Source of the DNA: Bacteroidales bacterium
GTDB lineage: Bacteria; Bacteroidota; Bacteroidia; Bacteroidales; UBA932
NCBI GenBank assembly: GCA_028707695.1
Contig: JAQWAL010000001.1
Coordinates: 62,001-126,000, forward strand
Direction of reading: 5' to 3'
Length of the DNA stretch: 64,000 nucleotides
Shown: piece after piece, positions 1 through 8,582 of the stretch
Position numbering within the stretch: position 1 is the stretch's first letter
How the letters are laid out: each line of letters opens with the position of its first letter
Notes under the pieces: generated by a model
Told to the model about the DNA's origin: nothing
The model's database searches: none
The model's input: the letters and a program-made list of their open reading frames with translations, nothing else
Made by a program: the position numbers and the translations under genes

Positions 1-500
1 GTCACTTCAAAGGATCAAATGCAATAAGCGGAGACAACAAAACCATTGTTGTGTTCAGTGACGATATGGACAAAGCACTAGCCTCGTTTGTGATTGCAAA
101 CGGAGCCGCCTCCATGGGCAAGAAAGTTACAATGTTCTTTACATTCTGGGGCCTTAATGTTATCAAAAGAAAGGACCCTGTAAAAGTCAAGAAAGATTTC
201 ATGGGAAAAATGTTTGGTATGATGTTGCCAAAAGGAGCAAGTGCACTCAAACTATCCAAAATGAACATGCTGGGTATGGGTTCTGCAATGATGAAGATGA
301 TCATGAAAAATAAAAACATAGATTCATTGGAGTCCTTGATAGCACAAGCTCAAGCCAACGGAGTAGAATTCATAGCTTGTACAATGAGCATGGATGTGAT
401 GGGTGTCAAAGAAGAAGAACTCATGGATGGAGTTAACTTTGCCGGAGTTGCCACCTACCTGGAAAGAAGTGAAGAGGCAAACATGTCTCTCTTTATTTAA
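1..500 (+). CDS. DsrE/DsrF-like sulfur-carrier domain, C-terminal part of a larger protein (5' truncated)
   Basis: The reading frame is open from base 3, so the gene begins left of the window; a GTG at 51 is internal. The visible 165 residues match the DsrE2-type domain (motifs FSDDMDKALASFVIANGAA and FFTFWGLNVIK), ending with a short segment CTMSMDVMGV that contains the family's conserved Cys. Methionine-rich helices (GMMLP, MLGMGSAMMKMIM) are typical of this subfamily. In Bacteroidetes and Firmicutes this domain often closes a long CoA-disulfide-reductase/rhodanese/TusA/DsrE fusion, and the 16 residues visible before the domain look like a linker. It probably handles protein persulfide. Whether the upstream part is a flavoprotein cannot be seen. 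A hairpin terminator follows the stop. Confidence 0.8.
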   Translation, partial: HFKGSNAISGDNKTIVVFSDDMDKALASFVIANGAASMGKKVTMFFTFWGLNVIKRKDPVKVKKDFMGKMFGMMLPKGASALKLSKMNMLGMGSAMMKMIMKNKNIDSLESLIAQAQANGVEFIACTMSMDVMGVKEEELMDGVNFAGVATYLERSEEANMSLFI

Positions 501-522
501 TATTTGGTTTTGATACTGCAAG

Positions 523-557
523 AAGCCGGCTGAATAAGTGATTTAGCTGGCTTTTTT
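523..557 (+). terminator. Rho-independent terminator after the DsrE-domain gene
   Basis: Arms AAGCCGGCT (523-531) and AGCTGGCTT (545-553) pair over nine positions with one G-T wobble, followed by a T run. The 13-base loop contains AGTGATTT, which recurs in the terminator at 27992-28029. Confidence 0.8.
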
Positions 558-559
558 AA

Positions 560-567
560 TATCTTTG
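560..567 (+). promoter_or_regulatory. Bacteroidetes -7 promoter element for the acyltransferase gene
   Basis: TATCTTTG matches TAnnTTTG exactly. It follows the terminator and lies 25 bases before the ATG at 593. No clear -33 TTTG is present because the terminator occupies that place. Confidence 0.6.
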
Positions 568-592
568 TTGTTACATTTTTTATTTGTAAACC

Positions 593-1153
593 ATGAAATA
601 CTTTAGCAAATTCATGCTTTGGATACTAGGCTGGAAAGCCATGGAGCCTCCTGTGCCAGAACCAAAATGCATTATCCTGGGAGTCCCGCACACCTCTGCA
701 TGGGATTTCATAATATCCTTTTTCTACTACAGCTCTATGGGTCGTACTGCGAGTGTGATGGTAAAGAAAAGCTTTTTCAAATGGCCTATGGGACCTTTTG
801 TCAGGGCCATGGGTGGAATACCAGTAGACAAGAAAAAAGGAGCATCCCTGACTCTTCAGATCATAGAGGAGTTCCGGCAGAGGGACCAACTGCATCTTGC
901 CATTGCACCAGAAGGTACCCGCCAACTTACCGAAAGGTGGAAAGCCGGGTTCCACACAATAGCCAAAGCAGCAAACATACCGGTTTATCTTGGATATTTC
1001 GATTGGAAAAGGAAAGAGGTGGGCAGAGGTGTCAAATTTGAGATCTCAGACGACGCCCAAGCTGACCTCAAGAAAATAAGGGCATGGTACAAGGCAAAAG
1101 GAATAGAAGGCAAGCATCCACACTTGTTCACCACCGGCAAAGATTTGGAATGA
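593..1153 (+). CDS. 1-acyl-sn-glycerol-3-phosphate acyltransferase-like protein (PlsC superfamily)
   Basis: A 186-residue protein with the two acyltransferase motifs: HTSAWD (His33, Asp38; the HX4D catalytic pair) and APEGTR (Glu106-Arg109, glycerol-phosphate binding). It is shorter than full PlsC (about 240 residues) and lacks a strong N-terminal membrane segment, resembling the small Bacteroidetes acyltransferases. The expected role is transfer of an acyl chain to a lysophospholipid or similar acceptor at the inner membrane. It is followed 40 bases later by an acyl-CoA synthetase gene, which fits fatty-acid activation and esterification. The exact acceptor is not predictable. The ATG at 593 is used because a promoter sits just upstream. 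Confidence 0.85.
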   Translation: MKYFSKFMLWILGWKAMEPPVPEPKCIILGVPHTSAWDFIISFFYYSSMGRTASVMVKKSFFKWPMGPFVRAMGGIPVDKKKGASLTLQIIEEFRQRDQLHLAIAPEGTRQLTERWKAGFHTIAKAANIPVYLGYFDWKRKEVGRGVKFEISDDAQADLKKIRAWYKAKGIEGKHPHLFTTGKDLE

Positions 1154-1193
1154 TTATTGCTCGTATATTACACTGTAGATTTTAAAACACAAA

Positions 1194-2975
1194 ATGAAAA
1201 TACCGCAATTTAGCACATTAAAAGACTTATTTGACTATAGCACAAGTAACTATAAAGACAACAAAGCATTTTCATATATCTCTGGGAATTCTTACACCTA
1301 TCAGGAATTTGGAAATAAAGTAAAAGAAATTTCAGCTTTACTCCTCGATTATGGAGTGGTCCCGGGCGACAGGATAGCGATCCTTAGCCAAAACATGCCC
1401 AATTGGCCTGTTGCATATTTTTCCGTCACTACCATAGGACGGGTTGTGGTACCATTGCTGCCCGATTTTTCGGAATTCGAAGTCCGCAATGTTTTGGAAC
1501 ATTCAGAATCCAAAATACTGTTCGTTTCAAAAAGGCTCTATTACAAAGTTCCCGAAGACCTCAGGTCAAAAATGAACCTTGTTATAGAACTGGATACTTT
1601 TGAAGTATTGCATTCCATGCTGAGCCCTGGTAAAGAAGAGACTTCCATTCCAAAAAAAGAGGAATTGGCTACAATCATATACACATCAGGTACAACAGGA
1701 AACTCCAAAGGGGTAATGCTCACCCATTACAACCTATGCTCCCACCTCTATTCAGCTTCGTTGTTAAGGCCAGGCTATGAATGGGATATTTGGCTATCAC
1801 TGCTGCCATTGTCGCACACACTGGAAAGCAGCTTGAGTATGCTTTTGCCAATGGTGAGCGGTTCCTCTGTTTATTACATAGAAAAAGCCCCTACCCCGAC
1901 TATTCTGCTGAAAGCTCTCAAAGAGGTACGCCCTACGACAATCCTGAGTGTTCCAATGATCATAGAGAAAATATACAGGAATACCGTACTGCCAAAGTTC
2001 ACATCGGGGAAAATGGTAAAAGCAATATACTCTACAACTCCTGGCAGGAAACTCCTTCACAGGATAGCAGGGAAAAAACTTAAAGAGACATTTGGTGGCA
2101 GGATAAGGTTCTTTGGCATAGGCGGTGCCAAACTGGATGGCCAAGTCGAACGTTTCCTGTATGAAGCAAAATTCCCTTATGCGATTGGGTATGGTTTGAC
2201 AGAAACAGCGCCTCTGCTTGCAGGAGCTATTCCCGAAAACGTAAAATGGCAAAGTACCGGTCCGGCAGTTTATGGAATCAAGCTCCGTATTGACAACCCC
2301 AACCCCGAAACCGGAGAGGGAGAAATCGTTGCGAAAGGGCCAAATGTCATGGTTGGCTACTACAAAAACCCCGAAGCTACCGAACAAGCATTCACCAAAG
2401 ATGGATGGTTCAGGACAAAAGATTTGGGAGTTATTGACAAATATGGGCGACTCTATATCAAAGGTCGCTTGACCAACATGATATTAGGTCCCAGCGGGGA
2501 GAATATTTACCCAGAAGAGATTGAAACGGTAATAAACGGACACTCCATGGTCTCCGAATCAATAGTCACCCAAAGCAAAGGCAAATTGGTTGCCAAAGTA
2601 CACCTCAATCCCGAGAAATTAAAAGCTCTCAAGGAGGCAAAGGAAGAGGCACTTGCAGCATATTACCAAAAACGCGATCAGTTGGTAAAAAGTTACGAAG
2701 AGAAAGTAGAGGAGTTTTCAAAAGTCAAAGAAGAGCTAGTCCATAACTACGAAGAGAAGAAAGAGGAGCTTATCCAAAATTATGACCAGAAAAAAGAAGA
2801 AATAATCAATACATTCAACGAGAAAATTGAACAAATCAAAAAGGATGTATCTGATTATGTGAATGCAAGGGTCAACAAATTCTCCAAAATATCATCTGTG
2901 GTAGACCACCCGGAGCAATTCGAAAAAACAGCTACCCAAAAGATCAAACGCTACAAATACACAGAGAAAGAGTAG
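1194..2975 (+). CDS. Long-chain acyl-CoA synthetase (AMP-binding) with a coiled-coil insertion
   Basis: A 593-residue adenylate-forming ligase that activates fatty acids with ATP and CoA. The P-loop-like motif YTSGTTGNSKGVML lies near residue 162, followed by GYGLTETAPL and the hinge region GWFRTKDLG and KGRLTNMILGPSGENIYPEE. The C-terminal mobile subdomain is interrupted at about residues 474-570 by a highly charged Lys/Glu-rich helix with 11-residue periodicity (YEEKKEELIQN, YDQKKEEIINT, FNEKIEQIKKD). After it the catalytic-lysine motif TQKIKRYKY appears at the very end, so the enzyme looks intact. It probably works with the preceding acyltransferase. No clear promoter was seen in the 40-base gap. 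It converges on the minus-strand phosphoesterase gene. Confidence 0.92.
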   Translation: MKIPQFSTLKDLFDYSTSNYKDNKAFSYISGNSYTYQEFGNKVKEISALLLDYGVVPGDRIAILSQNMPNWPVAYFSVTTIGRVVVPLLPDFSEFEVRNVLEHSESKILFVSKRLYYKVPEDLRSKMNLVIELDTFEVLHSMLSPGKEETSIPKKEELATIIYTSGTTGNSKGVMLTHYNLCSHLYSASLLRPGYEWDIWLSLLPLSHTLESSLSMLLPMVSGSSVYYIEKAPTPTILLKALKEVRPTTILSVPMIIEKIYRNTVLPKFTSGKMVKAIYSTTPGRKLLHRIAGKKLKETFGGRIRFFGIGGAKLDGQVERFLYEAKFPYAIGYGLTETAPLLAGAIPENVKWQSTGPAVYGIKLRIDNPNPETGEGEIVAKGPNVMVGYYKNPEATEQAFTKDGWFRTKDLGVIDKYGRLYIKGRLTNMILGPSGENIYPEEIETVINGHSMVSESIVTQSKGKLVAKVHLNPEKLKALKEAKEEALAAYYQKRDQLVKSYEEKVEEFSKVKEELVHNYEEKKEELIQNYDQKKEEIINTFNEKIEQIKKDVSDYVNARVNKFSKISSVVDHPEQFEKTATQKIKRYKYTEKE

Positions 2976-2990
2976 GAATGCCAAAACCAG

Positions 2991-3019
2991 GGATAGATAT
3001 CAAAAATTGATATCTATCC
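2991..3019. terminator. Candidate bidirectional hairpin between convergent genes
   Basis: GGATAGATATC (2991-3001) and GATATCTATCC (3009-3019) pair perfectly over 11 bp, overlapping the last codons of the minus-strand gene. No strong T run follows on either strand, so termination is uncertain. Confidence 0.45.
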
Positions 3020-3836
3020 TTCCTACATATACTCCAAGGGCACCGGTCTGGTTCACTATAACCTCCTTGCCCTCCTTGTTTTTAACGACAGTTGGTTCTT
3101 CCAGGAAAGTATGGGAGTGTCCTCCCAGTACCAAGTCCACATTCCTGGATGCTTGTGCCAATTCCAGATCCCCGGGACCATCTTTTCTCTTTGAAGAATA
3201 ACCCAGATGGCTCAGCACAATTACCAAGTCACAGTTTTCCTTTTTCTTAAGCATTTTAGCCAACTTGTTCACAATCCTTACCGGATTGTTATACTCCAGC
3301 CCCTCTATGGCTTTGGCAGAAACATACCCGTTCAAATCCAACAAAGCCCCTATTATCCCTATTTTCTTTCCTCCCTTGTGAATTATTGTATATGGCTCTA
3401 TAATACCCTCCAAAGGTGTGTCATCAAAGTCATAATTGGCACAAAGGGTTTTGTAATCTGCTTTCTGCAACCTTTTGGCAAGAGCCTCCTGACCATCGTC
3501 AAACTCATGGTTCCCGAGGGAAACAGCATCATAGCCCATTGCATTGTAAAGCATAACCTCCATCTCTCCCTTGAAGAGAGTATAATAAGGAGTACCCTGG
3601 TTGTAGTCTCCGGCATCCAGAAGCAATACATTGGGATGTGAATCCCTCACTGTTTTTATATAATTTGCACGTCTTTGGAATCCCCCGGTACCAGCATTCC
3701 TGCCACTTTTCAATGGCTCTATGTTACTGTGAACATCGTTTGTATGCAATATCACCAAATCCTGACCATATATGCAAGATGAGGCTATCAGAAACGACCC
3801 CAGCAACAATAAACTCAATATCCTGTTCATATTCAT
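3000..3836 (-). CDS. Secreted metallophosphoesterase, N-terminal half of a 5'-nucleotidase
   Basis: A 278-residue protein with an export signal (hydrophobic LSLLLLGSFLIASS, then IYGQD). The calcineurin-like metal motifs run in order: HTNDVHSN, LLDAGDYNQGTPYY, SLGNHEFDDG, LSHLG and LGGHSHT. These are the dinuclear metal ligands of UshA-type 5'-nucleotidases. The protein ends where the C-terminal substrate domain would begin; that domain is the preceding gene of the operon (3882-4637). The two products probably form one periplasmic nucleotide hydrolase. An alternative start at 3830 exists (Met-Asn-Met). A canonical single-chain enzyme is about 500-550 residues, close to the sum of the two genes. 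Confidence 0.88.
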   Translation of the reverse strand: MNMNRILSLLLLGSFLIASSCIYGQDLVILHTNDVHSNIEPLKSGRNAGTGGFQRRANYIKTVRDSHPNVLLLDAGDYNQGTPYYTLFKGEMEVMLYNAMGYDAVSLGNHEFDDGQEALAKRLQKADYKTLCANYDFDDTPLEGIIEPYTIIHKGGKKIGIIGALLDLNGYVSAKAIEGLEYNNPVRIVNKLAKMLKKKENCDLVIVLSHLGYSSKRKDGPGDLELAQASRNVDLVLGGHSHTFLEEPTVVKNKEGKEVIVNQTGALGVYVGRIDINF

Positions 3837-3881
3837 TTTTTTTAATCCGTTATTGACAATCCGGACTCCGGCATTGTATCG

Positions 3882-4637
3882 CTACTCGGCAACCACTCTC
3901 TTTGTAATTGAAGAGGTTAGTTTTTCCCCTGCTTTAGTCCTTGATTCAATTATCTCCAAAATAGCATCCCTGAGCAATACTCCGGTATACTCCACATCTG
4001 TTGCACTCTTCAATGCAACCAGGTTGTCACCGCCACCCATTAGGAAATCGATAGTGACCACCCTGTAGGTCCTGTAGGGGTCTATCTGCTCACCCTCCAA
4101 CAAAACATCCTTAAGTTGGTTATCTGTGATTTCCAGTTTAATATTATGGGAGAAAGCTTCGACCCTGTTTTTGGCAAATGATTCGAACAACTCCCTCACA
4201 GCCGTTCCTGGCAAATCCAGTACAACAATGTAATTCTCAAAAGGGAAAATAGAAAAGACATCGTACCTCTTCACCTCTCCTTTTGGCAATGAAGCCCTCA
4301 GTCCCCCAAAATTTGTCAGGGAAAAATCAACTTCCCGGGAACTCACTTTCCTGCCATACTCCAACATTGCATCAGCTGCAAAATTGGAAAGCAAAGATTC
4401 CGGCCTGCCAGACCTCATTTCATGCTCAGAAATACCTATCACCTGCTGCATCAAACGATCCATTTCTGGCTTGTAAAAGTTAATAATACCTTCTACCACA
4501 GGCTCATTATTCCTGTCCCAGGTAGAATCCATCAAAACCCTGCGTGCTTTATAGCCAAACCCGCTCTCCTGTGCACAAGCCAAAGAGGGCAGGGAGACCA
4601 TCACAAACAATGCAATCCTGTATAAGCTCAATTTCAT
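3882..4637 (-). CDS. 5'-nucleotidase C-terminal-domain protein (secreted)
   Basis: A 251-residue protein with a signal peptide (ALFVMVSLPSLACAQ) and a single 5_nucleotid_C domain. Recognisable segments are SLLSNFAADAMLEYGRK, LTNFGGLRASLPKGEV, VFSIFPFENYIVVLDLPG and VVTIDFLMGGGDN. In UshA this domain binds the nucleoside and supplies the domain rotation needed for catalysis. Alone it has no metal centre, so it is expected to act with the phosphoesterase encoded 45 bases downstream. It follows the ABC exporter permease by 11 bases, so all four genes from 6913 down to 3000 probably form one operon. Confidence 0.87.
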   Translation of the reverse strand: MKLSLYRIALFVMVSLPSLACAQESGFGYKARRVLMDSTWDRNNEPVVEGIINFYKPEMDRLMQQVIGISEHEMRSGRPESLLSNFAADAMLEYGRKVSSREVDFSLTNFGGLRASLPKGEVKRYDVFSIFPFENYIVVLDLPGTAVRELFESFAKNRVEAFSHNIKLEITDNQLKDVLLEGEQIDPYRTYRVVTIDFLMGGGDNLVALKSATDVEYTGVLLRDAILEIIESRTKAGEKLTSSITKRVVAE

Positions 4638-4648
4638 AAATTCCTAAA

Positions 4649-5998
4649 TTAATATTTCAGCCATTTGTAAATATCCTTGAAAGTAGGTTTCTTACCATAC
4701 ATCAAGATTCCAACCCTGTATATCTTTGCAGAGAGGTATGTCATGAAAAGGAATGTCAAAACAAGCAATCCAAGTGACACTGCAAGCTCCCACAAAGGCA
4801 CTCCAAACGGCACCCTGGCCATCATCACCATTGGTGATGTAAAAGGAATCATGGAGCCCCAGAAAGAGAGGGCACTGTCGGGATGCTGGAATGTGTGAAT
4901 CATTATGAACAATCCTAAAATCAACGGCAAAGTGACAGGAAAAATCAATTGCTGTGTATCAGCTTCGTTGTCCACTGCACTTCCCACAGCAGAAAACATT
5001 GCTGCATACAAAAGATAGCCCAGCAAAAAATAAAGCACAAAAGAGACCAAAATACCGGTAACCGGCACTGCAGACAAAGCATTCATGATATCCCCTGCAA
5101 AAGAGGAATCATTCTGAACAGAGGTCATCATCTCAATCATCTCCTCACCACCCTGGGCAGCTGCAACTTGAGTAATCTCCCCGCTGCTACCGGCAAGTTT
5201 GTCAAATCCAACCAAAGATTGAACCCCAACTGTTATACCTACTGTCAGCAAAATCCAAATCATGAATTGCAACATGGCAACAGAACCGACTCCAAGGATT
5301 TTACCCAACATCAACTGGAATGGCTTTACAGAAGAGACTATTACCTCAACAATCCGGGTGGTCTTCTCTTCTATTACTCCTCTCATGACCATCGATCCGA
5401 ACATGAAAATGAACATGTAAATCATGAAACTTGCAATATATGCAATTGCCATGTAAATCTCCACCATCACAACCTTCTCATCGCCACTGTCGGTTAAATT
5501 CAGGGTACGGACATTTACCTTGGTATCTATCTCCTTTATAATCTTGTCCAGGTTATCAATATTGTACTGTTGCGCCTTGTGTTTTTCAATGGCATTCTGC
5601 ACATTTCTCTCTATCAAGCTTTTTGCATCAAGATTCAACTGTTTGGAAGAGACTGCAGAAACCGACACATCCAAAAGTGAATCGGGACGGGAAATCTCTA
5701 CAAGAGCGTACAAATCTTCCGGAAAACTTCTTTTGATTTCATCTACATTTGCACTTGCGTCAAATGTGAACACATACTCTTTTGTATCCTGGAAATAGGG
5801 TTGGCATAAACCTGAATGGTCAACCACCAGTATCTCTTGCCCGGTCTTACCCGAAGAGAGGGTCATTATGAGAGAGGGCAGAACAATGAGTGCCGCAAAA
5901 AGAAGCGGAGTGAGGATGGTCATGATAATAAATGACTTCTTCCTGACCCTTATCAGGAATTCACGGGAAATAATAAGAAATAGTTTACTGTTTTTCAT
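4649..5998 (-). CDS. ABC-2 type transporter permease (NatB-like)
   Basis: A 449-residue membrane protein. One transmembrane segment lies near residues 23-45 (ILTPLLFAALIVLPSLI), followed by a large extracytoplasmic domain to about residue 180, then a cluster of about five membrane helices to the C-terminus. This is the ABC2_membrane_3 topology of NatB-type exporters. It begins nine bases after the ATPase gene, so the pair forms one transporter, and it precedes the split 5'-nucleotidase in the same operon. The family includes Na+ and drug exporters; the substrate here is unknown. Confidence 0.88.
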   Translation of the reverse strand: MKNSKLFLIISREFLIRVRKKSFIIMTILTPLLFAALIVLPSLIMTLSSGKTGQEILVVDHSGLCQPYFQDTKEYVFTFDASANVDEIKRSFPEDLYALVEISRPDSLLDVSVSAVSSKQLNLDAKSLIERNVQNAIEKHKAQQYNIDNLDKIIKEIDTKVNVRTLNLTDSGDEKVVMVEIYMAIAYIASFMIYMFIFMFGSMVMRGVIEEKTTRIVEVIVSSVKPFQLMLGKILGVGSVAMLQFMIWILLTVGITVGVQSLVGFDKLAGSSGEITQVAAAQGGEEMIEMMTSVQNDSSFAGDIMNALSAVPVTGILVSFVLYFLLGYLLYAAMFSAVGSAVDNEADTQQLIFPVTLPLILGLFIMIHTFQHPDSALSFWGSMIPFTSPMVMMARVPFGVPLWELAVSLGLLVLTFLFMTYLSAKIYRVGILMYGKKPTFKDIYKWLKY

Positions 5999-6007
5999 GA
6001 CTCCTCC

Positions 6008-6913
6008 TTAACTTACTAGTTTAATAAAAATATCATTCATCCTTGGAACCAACTCCCTGTAAGATACAACATCGGCCTTTTTGATTATCTCACTAAGGAT
6101 ATCTGCAGAGCCTACACCTTGCTTCACCTCCATCACAGCCCTGTAGCCACGGTTGGATTCCTGATGGGATTCCGAAACAAAAAGGTCTGCCCCGGAAAAC
6201 GAAAGTTTCTCCCCGGCCCGGTATATAACCTCAATCTCATTTTTCCCGTGGTTTCTCCTGATCTCTTCCAACCCGCCGGATATAATGAGCTTGGCTTTGT
6301 TTATCAATGCTATGTTGTCACAAAGTTCCTCTACAGACTCCATATTGTGGGTAGAGAGAATAATGGAAGAACCTGCAGCTTTCATATCCAAGATCTCTTT
6401 CCTGATTAGTTGCACATTGACAGGGTCAAACCCACTGAAGGGTTCATCCAGTATCAAAAGTGAAGGTTTATGCAAAACAGTGGTTATGAACTGGACTTTT
6501 TGTGCCATACCTTTGGAAAGCTCTTCTACCTTTTTATCCCACCAAGCCTGAATCCCGAATTTCACAAACCAGTTCTTCAACTCCCTTTTGGCCTCGTCTG
6601 CACTCAAACCCTTTAACCTGGCAAGGTACATAGCCTGGTCTCCCACCTTCATTTTCTTATAAAGACCACGCTCCTCGGGCAAATATCCAATATAAGCTAT
6701 ATCATCTTGTTTGATAGGCTTTCCGTTAAAATAAAGTTCTCCGGTATCCGGCACTGTGATTTGGTTCATTATCCTAATCAATGTGGTCTTTCCGGCTCCG
6801 TTAGGTCCTAACAATCCAAACACACTACCTTTTGGGACAGACAGCGATACATTGTCCAATGCAGTGAAGTCGTTGAATTTTTTGACTACGTTCTTACAGG
6901 TGATTACGTCCAT
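6008..6913 (-). CDS. ABC transporter ATP-binding protein (NatA-like)
   Basis: A 301-residue ATPase with Walker A GPNGAGKTT, signature LSKGMAQKVQ (a K replaces the second G, as is frequent in NatA/YhaQ proteins), Walker B LLILDEPFSGFDP and switch His in STHNMES. A C-terminal regulatory region of about 80 residues follows. It energises the permease encoded directly downstream. The start is placed at the ATG at 6913; a TTG two codons upstream (6919) would also be in frame but is less likely. A -7 element at 6941-6948 supports transcription from here. Confidence 0.9.
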   Translation of the reverse strand: MDVITCKNVVKKFNDFTALDNVSLSVPKGSVFGLLGPNGAGKTTLIRIMNQITVPDTGELYFNGKPIKQDDIAYIGYLPEERGLYKKMKVGDQAMYLARLKGLSADEAKRELKNWFVKFGIQAWWDKKVEELSKGMAQKVQFITTVLHKPSLLILDEPFSGFDPVNVQLIRKEILDMKAAGSSIILSTHNMESVEELCDNIALINKAKLIISGGLEEIRRNHGKNEIEVIYRAGEKLSFSGADLFVSESHQESNRGYRAVMEVKQGVGSADILSEIIKKADVVSYRELVPRMNDIFIKLVS

Positions 6914-6940
6914 ATTCAAGTTGGTTTAATAAAGAATTAG

Positions 6941-6948
6941 CAAATATA
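6941..6948 (-). promoter_or_regulatory. -7 promoter element for the ABC exporter / 5'-nucleotidase operon
   Basis: On the minus strand the sequence reads TATATTTG, an exact TAnnTTTG match, 27 bases before the ATG at 6913 and between two genes. Confidence 0.6.
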
Positions 6949-6965
6949 ACAATACTATTTTTTTT

Positions 6966-7862
6966 CTATTCAAAATAATACCTTAATTTGGCCAGGATAC
7001 TCTCACTTACAATCTGGTGCAGTGCCAACACAGCTATATCCACACGCATATCAGGCAACCTCTGCCTTAAATTAACAATACTCCTTGCAATATATGCACC
7101 AATGTAAGGGTTACTGCTCAACTCCTGGAATGTGGCTTTGTTCAAATCCTTTTTTTCAATCTTGGTTGTGTCTACGGTAAGGAATGGCTCAATAGGGGCC
7201 AACCTTGCAGAATCCATTCCCTCCATTTCCAGCAGTTGCCCAATGTATGCCAACCCACCCAACCTTTCACGAAGGGCCAGAATTTTAGAAGCATAGTAGG
7301 GGCCGATTCCGGGGATATCCAGCAATTGCAGGGAATCAGCCCCATTAAGTTCCAATGGTTCAATATGAACCTGGGCCCCTCGTTTTGCTTTCATATCTGG
7401 TAAAATCATTGAATCCTTTACCTTTTCATAAAAACCATCAGGCAATGAGTAGATTTTACTGAAATCTTCCTTGGTTGTGAACACCCCCCCTTTCTCCCTG
7501 TAATTCAAGACAACCTGTGCCTGGTTTGCAGAAAGCCCCAAAGATTGCAACTGTTCCTTAGTTACAAGGTTGGGATTGAACTTGAAAAGAGTCTCCACCC
7601 TTGATTGCTTTCTCTGCTCCATTGTCCGTTGTGATACTGACACCGGTTGAGCCTCACTAACATTGGGTTTGTCCACACTCTCTCCGGGAAAACCATCCCG
7701 TCCGGTCATGGAATCCACATCCGGACCTGAGGCTGTTTGACCATACTCAACATCTTTTTTGTCAGAGGTAAGCATAACCAACGACTGGACCAATACAATT
7801 GCAACCAGCAGAGCCAAGGCAGCCGATGCTTCCCTGGCAGAAATTCTCCTTTCCCTTCCCAT
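6966..7862 (-). CDS. Membrane-anchored helix-hairpin-helix protein (ComEA-like domains)
   Basis: A 298-residue protein with one N-terminal membrane segment (ALALLVAIVLVQSLVML, about residues 15-31), a low-complexity linker to about residue 90, and three helix-hairpin-helix units. These are NPNLVTKEQLQSLGLS, then LLDIPGIGPYYASKILALR (the best match to the GIG hairpin), then DLNKATFQELSSNPYIGAY. ComEA proteins bind double-stranded DNA during uptake, and the anchor-plus-HhH design fits an outward-facing DNA-binding protein. Uptake function is not shown; dprA is elsewhere in the window. It lies 24 bases after rsmI in the same operon. Confidence 0.82.
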   Translation of the reverse strand: MGRERRISAREASAALALLVAIVLVQSLVMLTSDKKDVEYGQTASGPDVDSMTGRDGFPGESVDKPNVSEAQPVSVSQRTMEQRKQSRVETLFKFNPNLVTKEQLQSLGLSANQAQVVLNYREKGGVFTTKEDFSKIYSLPDGFYEKVKDSMILPDMKAKRGAQVHIEPLELNGADSLQLLDIPGIGPYYASKILALRERLGGLAYIGQLLEMEGMDSARLAPIEPFLTVDTTKIEKKDLNKATFQELSSNPYIGAYIARSIVNLRQRLPDMRVDIAVLALHQIVSESILAKLRYYFE

Positions 7863-7886
7863 CTCTCTCTCCTTTTTATTAATTGA

Positions 7887-8582
7887 CTATGTATCCTTTT
7901 TGGATTTGGTTTGTTCTGCACCTTTTACAACAACCACAATTTCACCTTTGGGCTCATTGGCGACATAGTAATTTGCCAACTCCTCCAACGTACCTCTTGT
8001 GTTCTCTTCAAAATGCTTTGATATCTCCCTGGAGACAGCAGCTTCCCTGGTTTGTCCCATATATTCAGCCAGCTGCAGCAATGTCTTGACTAGGCGGTAA
8101 GGCGATTCGTAAAAAACAATGGTCCTTGGCTCAATGGCCAACTCTTTCATCCTTGTTTGCCTTCCCTTTTTAAGAGGCAGGAATCCCTCAAAACAAAACC
8201 TGTCGCAAGGCAACCCCGAATTCACCAATGCAGGTACAAAAGCTGTTGCTCCAGGTAGAGTTTCCACCTCTATACCAAGGCTCCTGCACTCCCTTACCAA
8301 AAGAAACCCCGGATCTGAAATAGCAGGAGTACCGGCATCACTAATCAATGCAATGTCCATACCAGACAATATCTTGTCGGTTATCCTCCCCAAGGACCTA
8401 TGTTCGTTGAATTTATGGTGGGACTCCATATGAACCCCAATGTCGTAATGCTTCAACAGAAATGAACTGGTACGTGTATCCTCTGCCAAAATCAGATGGA
8501 CACTCTTCAAAACATTCACTGCCCTGAAAGTCATATCTTCCAAATTCCCTATAGGGGTAGGGACCAAAAACAACTTACCCAT
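7887..8582 (-). CDS. rsmI: 16S rRNA (cytidine-1402-2'-O)-methyltransferase
   Basis: A 231-residue tetrapyrrole-methylase-fold protein that methylates the 2'-OH of C1402 in the ribosomal decoding centre with S-adenosylmethionine. It has the family's N-terminal LFLVPTPIGNLEDMTFRA, then LAEDTRTSSFLLKHY, LISDAGTPAISDPGFLLV and TLPGATAFVPALVNSGLP. The size is slightly below E. coli RsmI (286 residues), as is common in Bacteroidetes. Its start overlaps the end of the upstream coiled-coil gene by eight bases, implying translational coupling. Confidence 0.93.
   Translation of the reverse strand: MGKLFLVPTPIGNLEDMTFRAVNVLKSVHLILAEDTRTSSFLLKHYDIGVHMESHHKFNEHRSLGRITDKILSGMDIALISDAGTPAISDPGFLLVRECRSLGIEVETLPGATAFVPALVNSGLPCDRFCFEGFLPLKKGRQTRMKELAIEPRTIVFYESPYRLVKTLLQLAEYMGQTREAAVSREISKHFEENTRGTLEELANYYVANEPKGEIVVVVKGAEQTKSKKDT

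Noticed and set aside
2991..3019. Strong intrinsic terminator between the acyl-CoA synthetase and phosphoesterase genes
   Set aside because: The 11-bp stem is perfect but no T run follows on either strand, so it is listed only as a candidate with low confidence.
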